From the NCBI RefSeq assembly GCF_019429525.1, contig NZ_JAHXZL010000002.1, positions 421,369-485,368 on the forward strand: DNA of 64,000 bases, read 5' to 3'. Source of the stretch: Sphingomonas folli. GTDB taxonomy: Bacteria > Pseudomonadota > Alphaproteobacteria > Sphingomonadales > Sphingomonadaceae. A model generated the notes under the pieces. That model was not told where the DNA came from, did no database searches, and was given only the letters and a program-made list of their open reading frames with translations. Below are positions 61,455-64,000 of the stretch, one piece after another (the stretch's first letter is position 1; each line of letters starts with the position of its first letter). Position numbers and translations under genes: made by a program.

Positions 61455-62783
61455 CTACGCCGCCGGCAATGTCAGCCGCACCGCCAGCCCACCGCCGCTC
61501 GCCTGATCGAGCGACAGCGCGCCACCGTAGAGCGCCACCAGCTCCGACGCGATCGCCAGCCCGAAGCCGTGACCGTCGCCACGCTCGTCCAGCCGGGTCC
61601 CCGGTCGCGCGACCCGCTCGCGCTCGGTCGCCGGGATACCGGGACCGTCGTCGACCACCTCGACCGCGACCCAGCGCCCATCGCGCACCGCCCCCAGCGT
61701 GACCCGCGCGGCGGCGTGGCGCGCGGCATTGTCGAGCAGGTTGCCGAGCAGCTCGTCGAGATCCTGCGCGTCGACCGCGACCACCAGATCGGCGGGCACG
61801 TCGAGCGCGATCCGCGCGTCGCGGTGCAGCGCGCCCACCGCGGCGACGAGACCCTCGGCCGCGGGGCGCAGCGACGTGGCGGCGCGGCGGTCGATCGCGG
61901 CGGCGCGCGCGCGCGCGAGGTGGTGGCGGATGGTGCGGTCGATCCGCTCGATTTGCGCCGCCTGCTCGGGCCGGTCGCGCAGGTCGAGCGCGAGCGCCGC
62001 GACCGGGGTCTTGAGCGCGTGCGCGAGATTGGCGGCGGCCCCGCGCGCCGCGGCGAGCGCGGCGGCATTGTCCGCGGCGAGCGCGTTAAGCTCGGCGGCG
62101 AGCGGGCGCAGCTCGGCGGGCTGGTCCTCCTCGACGCGATCGCGCGCGCCGCCGCGGATCGCCGCGACCTGGTCGCGCAGCCGGCGCAGCGGCGCCAGCC
62201 CGACGCGCAGCTGCACCAGCAGCGCCGCGGTGAGCACCGCCGCCACCGCGGCGAGCGCGCCGAGCAGCGGCCACAACGCCCCCTCGATCGGGCGGCGCAC
62301 GACCGAGCGCGGCGCCGCGGCGGTGAGCGTGACGTCGCCGCGCGGGGTCGCGATCACCAGCTCGCGCGCGTGCACCTCGCCCCCGCTCTCGGCGGCGCCC
62401 TCGCGCGGCCGCGGGCCCCGCGACGCGAGGGGGCCGGCGGGCGGCGCAGGGCCGAGCGGCGGGTCGAGTGGATGGTCCAGCCGGGGGAAGTCGGCCGAGC
62501 CGAGCGTGCCGTCGGGGCCGTCGACGCGCCAGCGCCACTCAGGCCCGGCGTCGAGCGCGCCGCGCACCCGCTCCAGCCGCGCACGGTCGACGTGCCCGTC
62601 GGCGTCGACCGCGCTGGCGAGCAGGGCCAGCTCGGCGTCGAGCCGGCGGTCGAGTCCCTCCACCACGAGACGCCCGAGCAGCCCCGCCATCGCCGCGCCG
62701 GCGAGCGCCAGCGCCACGGCGGTGGCGAGCGCGGACACGATCAGCATCCGCGCCTGGATCGAGCGCGGCGCGCGCGCGCTCAC
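61455..62783 (-). CDS. sensor histidine kinase, QseC/PhoQ-like
   Basis: A 442-residue inner-membrane kinase. Two membrane helices (about 14-38 and 172-194) bound a periplasmic sensor domain that contains a Pro/Arg/Gly-rich stretch. HAMP-like residues follow (LAPLRRLRDQVAAI), then the phosphoacceptor NLAHALKTPVAALALDL and ATPase motifs LLGNLLDNAARHA (N-box), DDGPGIP (G1) and GFGLAI (G2). It phosphorylates the regulator encoded just upstream; GTG 62783 overlaps that stop by 4 nt. The signal is unknown. Confidence 0.92.
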   Translation of the reverse strand: MSARAPRSIQARMLIVSALATAVALALAGAAMAGLLGRLVVEGLDRRLDAELALLASAVDADGHVDRARLERVRGALDAGPEWRWRVDGPDGTLGSADFPRLDHPLDPPLGPAPPAGPLASRGPRPREGAAESGGEVHARELVIATPRGDVTLTAAAPRSVVRRPIEGALWPLLGALAAVAAVLTAALLVQLRVGLAPLRRLRDQVAAIRGGARDRVEEDQPAELRPLAAELNALAADNAAALAAARGAAANLAHALKTPVAALALDLRDRPEQAAQIERIDRTIRHHLARARAAAIDRRAATSLRPAAEGLVAAVGALHRDARIALDVPADLVVAVDAQDLDELLGNLLDNAARHAAARVTLGAVRDGRWVAVEVVDDGPGIPATERERVARPGTRLDERGDGHGFGLAIASELVALYGGALSLDQASGGGLAVRLTLPAA

Positions 62784-63439
62784 TCGCCGACCAGCCGGTA
62801 GCCGCGCCCGCGCACCGTCTCGATCAGCGCGGCGCCGATCTTCTTGCGCAACCTGCCGACGATCACCTCCAGGCTGTTCGAGTCGGTGTCGGCGTCGCCC
62901 TCATAGACCTTCTCGAGCAGGTCGAGCCGCTCGATCACCACGCCCTTGCGCAGCATCAGCTGCGACAGCACGCGCCACTCCAGCGCGGTCAGCTTGAGCG
63001 GCAGGCCGTCGAGCTCGAACGTGCCGGTCGGCGCGTCGAGGCTGAGCGGGCCGGCACGCAGCAGCGGCTGGGCGTGGCCGGCGGCGCGGCGGACGAGGGC
63101 GCGCAGCCGCATCACCAGCTCCTCGACGCGGAACGGCTTGACCAGATAGTCGTCGGCGCCGGCCTTGAACCCCGACACCTTGTCGGACCAGCCATCGCGC
63201 GCGGTGAGCACCAGCACCGGCAGGTCGCGCCCCGCCGCCCGCCACGCGCGCAGCACGGAGACGCCGTCCATGCCGGGCAGCCCGAGGTCGAGTACCGCGG
63301 CGTCATAGGCCTCGGTCTCGCCGAGATGCGCGGCGTCGACGCCGTCGGCGACGAGGTCGACCGCGCAGCGTTCGTCGCGCAGCGCGCGCGCGATACGGGG
63401 ACCCAGGTCGCGGTCGTCCTCGACGAGCAGGATACGCAT
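62780..63439 (-). CDS. OmpR/PhoB-type response regulator, QseB/PmrA-like
   Basis: A 219-residue regulator. The receiver domain has LVEDDRDLGPRIARAL, phospho-Asp in AVLDLGLPGMDG at about residue 51, LTARDG and VKPF. The C-terminal winged helix has LTALEWRVLSQLMLRKG, NSLEVIVGRLRKKI and VRGRGYRL, as in the QseB/PmrA/BasR branch. It is translationally coupled to the kinase. A direct-repeat/palindrome site sits just upstream, between it and the divergent OB-fold gene. Confidence 0.94.
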   Translation of the reverse strand: MRILLVEDDRDLGPRIARALRDERCAVDLVADGVDAAHLGETEAYDAAVLDLGLPGMDGVSVLRAWRAAGRDLPVLVLTARDGWSDKVSGFKAGADDYLVKPFRVEELVMRLRALVRRAAGHAQPLLRAGPLSLDAPTGTFELDGLPLKLTALEWRVLSQLMLRKGVVIERLDLLEKVYEGDADTDSNSLEVIVGRLRKKIGAALIETVRGRGYRLVGE

Positions 63440-63461
63440 GGCTCGGCGCTATACACCCGGC

Positions 63462-63490
63462 TTAAACCGAAACTGAACCGCGCGGTTCAG
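63462..63490. promoter_or_regulatory. predicted response-regulator operator in the divergent promoter region
   Basis: AACCG occurs at 63465-63469 and 63476-63480, an 11-bp spacing typical of OmpR/PhoB-type direct repeats. It overlaps a perfect 18-bp palindrome, CTGAACCGCGCGGTTCAG (63473-63490). The site is 23-51 bp before the regulator start and 58-86 bp before the OB-fold gene. Binding by the adjacent regulator is inferred from spacing and position. Confidence 0.6.
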
Positions 63491-63547
63491 CGCGGGTGGC
63501 GGGAGGCCGGCGTAGAGACGGTGCATCGCAAGCAGAGGAGCCGATCG

Positions 63548-64000
63548 ATGACCCTTCTACCCCATGTCAATGCCCCGCGCCGCGTCGCTCTGGCGGGCGC
63601 CGCGCTACTGGCACTCGGTGCCGCCGGCGGCGCCGGCGCGATGGCGCTGACCCGTCCCACGGTCGAGATGGCGCCGACCGTGCCCACCGCGGTCGCCCGG
63701 CTGCAGCAGTCGAGCGGCACCGTCACGGTGCGCGGCCGCGTCGCCGCGGTGTACGGCGACCGCTTCGTCGTCGAGGACTCGACCGGGCGCGCGCTGGTCG
63801 ATGCCGGCCGCGACTCGGCGCCGCGCGCAGGTGCGCCGGTGCTGGTGCAGGGCCGCTACGACGAGGGGCAGCTGCGCGCGCGCTTCCTGGTCGACAGCGC
63901 CGGCGCGCGCGAGGTCGGCCCGCCGCCCCCGCCGCGGCACGGCCCCGGCGCGCCGCCGCCCCCCGCGTCGGGCGCCGGGGCACCCCCGCCGCCGCCGGGC
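63548..64000 (+). CDS. YgiW/YdeI-like OB-fold secreted protein (3' truncated by window edge)
   Basis: The first 151 residues are visible. A signal sequence (RRVALAGAALLALGAAGGAG) is followed by an OB-fold: SGTVTVRGRVAAVYGDRFVVE and STGRALVDAGRDS. This matches bacterial OB-fold (BOF, YgiW/VisP-type) periplasmic proteins. A long Pro-rich tail begins at about 125 (GPPPPPRHGPGAPPPP). ATG 63548 has GAGGAG 7 nt upstream. It is divergent from a QseBC-like system, as ygiW is next to qseBC in E. coli. The end lies outside the window. Confidence 0.75.
   Translation, partial: MTLLPHVNAPRRVALAGAALLALGAAGGAGAMALTRPTVEMAPTVPTAVARLQQSSGTVTVRGRVAAVYGDRFVVEDSTGRALVDAGRDSAPRAGAPVLVQGRYDEGQLRARFLVDSAGAREVGPPPPPRHGPGAPPPPASGAGAPPPPPG

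Noticed and set aside
61382..61702. 106-codon plus-strand frame before and over the kinase 3' end
   Set aside because: It overlaps the kinase C-terminus by 248 bp and is composed of Arg/Pro/Ala shadow sequence without homology.

Overview
The window looks like chromosomal DNA of a Sphingomonas-like alphaproteobacterium (Sphingomonadales). The evidence is very high GC, dense gene packing with many 4-nt ATGA/GTGA overlaps, an alphaproteobacterial PdhA/PdhB pair with a lipoyl domain on PdhB, paired TonB-dependent receptors, a TrmFO-type tRNA methylase, and intergenic palindromes whose spurious translation reads HPELVSGS. No rRNA, CRISPR array, IS transposase or prophage is visible. One tRNA is present.

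Layout. 1-4.6 kb: end of a cytidine deaminase gene, a complete bo3-type quinol oxidase operon on the minus strand (small DUF5818-like gene, cyoA, B, C, D) and a CAU-anticodon tRNA. 4.6-10.1 kb: an atypical histidine kinase, an Lrp/AsnC regulator with two palindromes in its leader, a secreted TPR-like protein, yaaA and an SDR. 10.3-16.2 kb: gyrA-DUF952, DUF488, trmFO and an EF-hand protein. 16.2-20.2 kb: a squalene/phytoene synthase-like protein and a TadG/TadE/TadE-like pilus-assembly triplet. 20.2-26.5 kb: pdhB-pdhA, an MFS exporter-cysK-cell wall hydrolase cluster, the last gene apparently starting at CTG. 26.7-29 kb: acyl-CoA dehydrogenase with a LiuR-like MerR regulator and a clear operator. 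29-37.2 kb: lipoprotein-hisI, photolyase-cfa, SDR-purF, a histone-deacetylase-like amidohydrolase and an HSL-type esterase. 37.3-41.4 kb: assimilatory sulfur operon (siroheme methylase, DUF2849, sulfite reductase, DUF934, APS/PAPS reductase). 41.6-46 kb: DUF4403 lipoprotein, orphan receiver, GAF protein, proline-rich lipoprotein and L,D-transpeptidase. 46.2-51.8 kb: leucine/isovalerate (liu) cluster of isovaleryl-CoA dehydrogenase, both methylcrotonyl-CoA carboxylase subunits and a MaoC hydratase, split by a palindrome-bounded GIY-YIG nuclease gene. 52-59 kb: LysR, two TonB receptors, small proteins and a DUF2946-like His-rich protein. 59.3-64 kb: a chemoreceptor, then a QseBC-like two-component system divergent from a YgiW-like OB-fold secreted protein.

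Most of the window is ordinary core metabolism. The least explained material is the repeats. A palindromic family (about 252-351, 48572-48981, and a degenerate copy at 61180-61280) is built of small hairpins whose arms change in a compensated way, and one copy carries a GIY-YIG nuclease gene between its two arms. A second composite repeat occurs at 7006-7228 and, inverted, at 26545-26750, with a relative inside the sulfur operon at 38424-38558. Most large copies sit between convergent genes. The GIY-YIG/palindrome unit is the best candidate for an undescribed mobile or repeat-maintenance system here. Gene functions are inferred from recognised family motifs only; no database search was possible.
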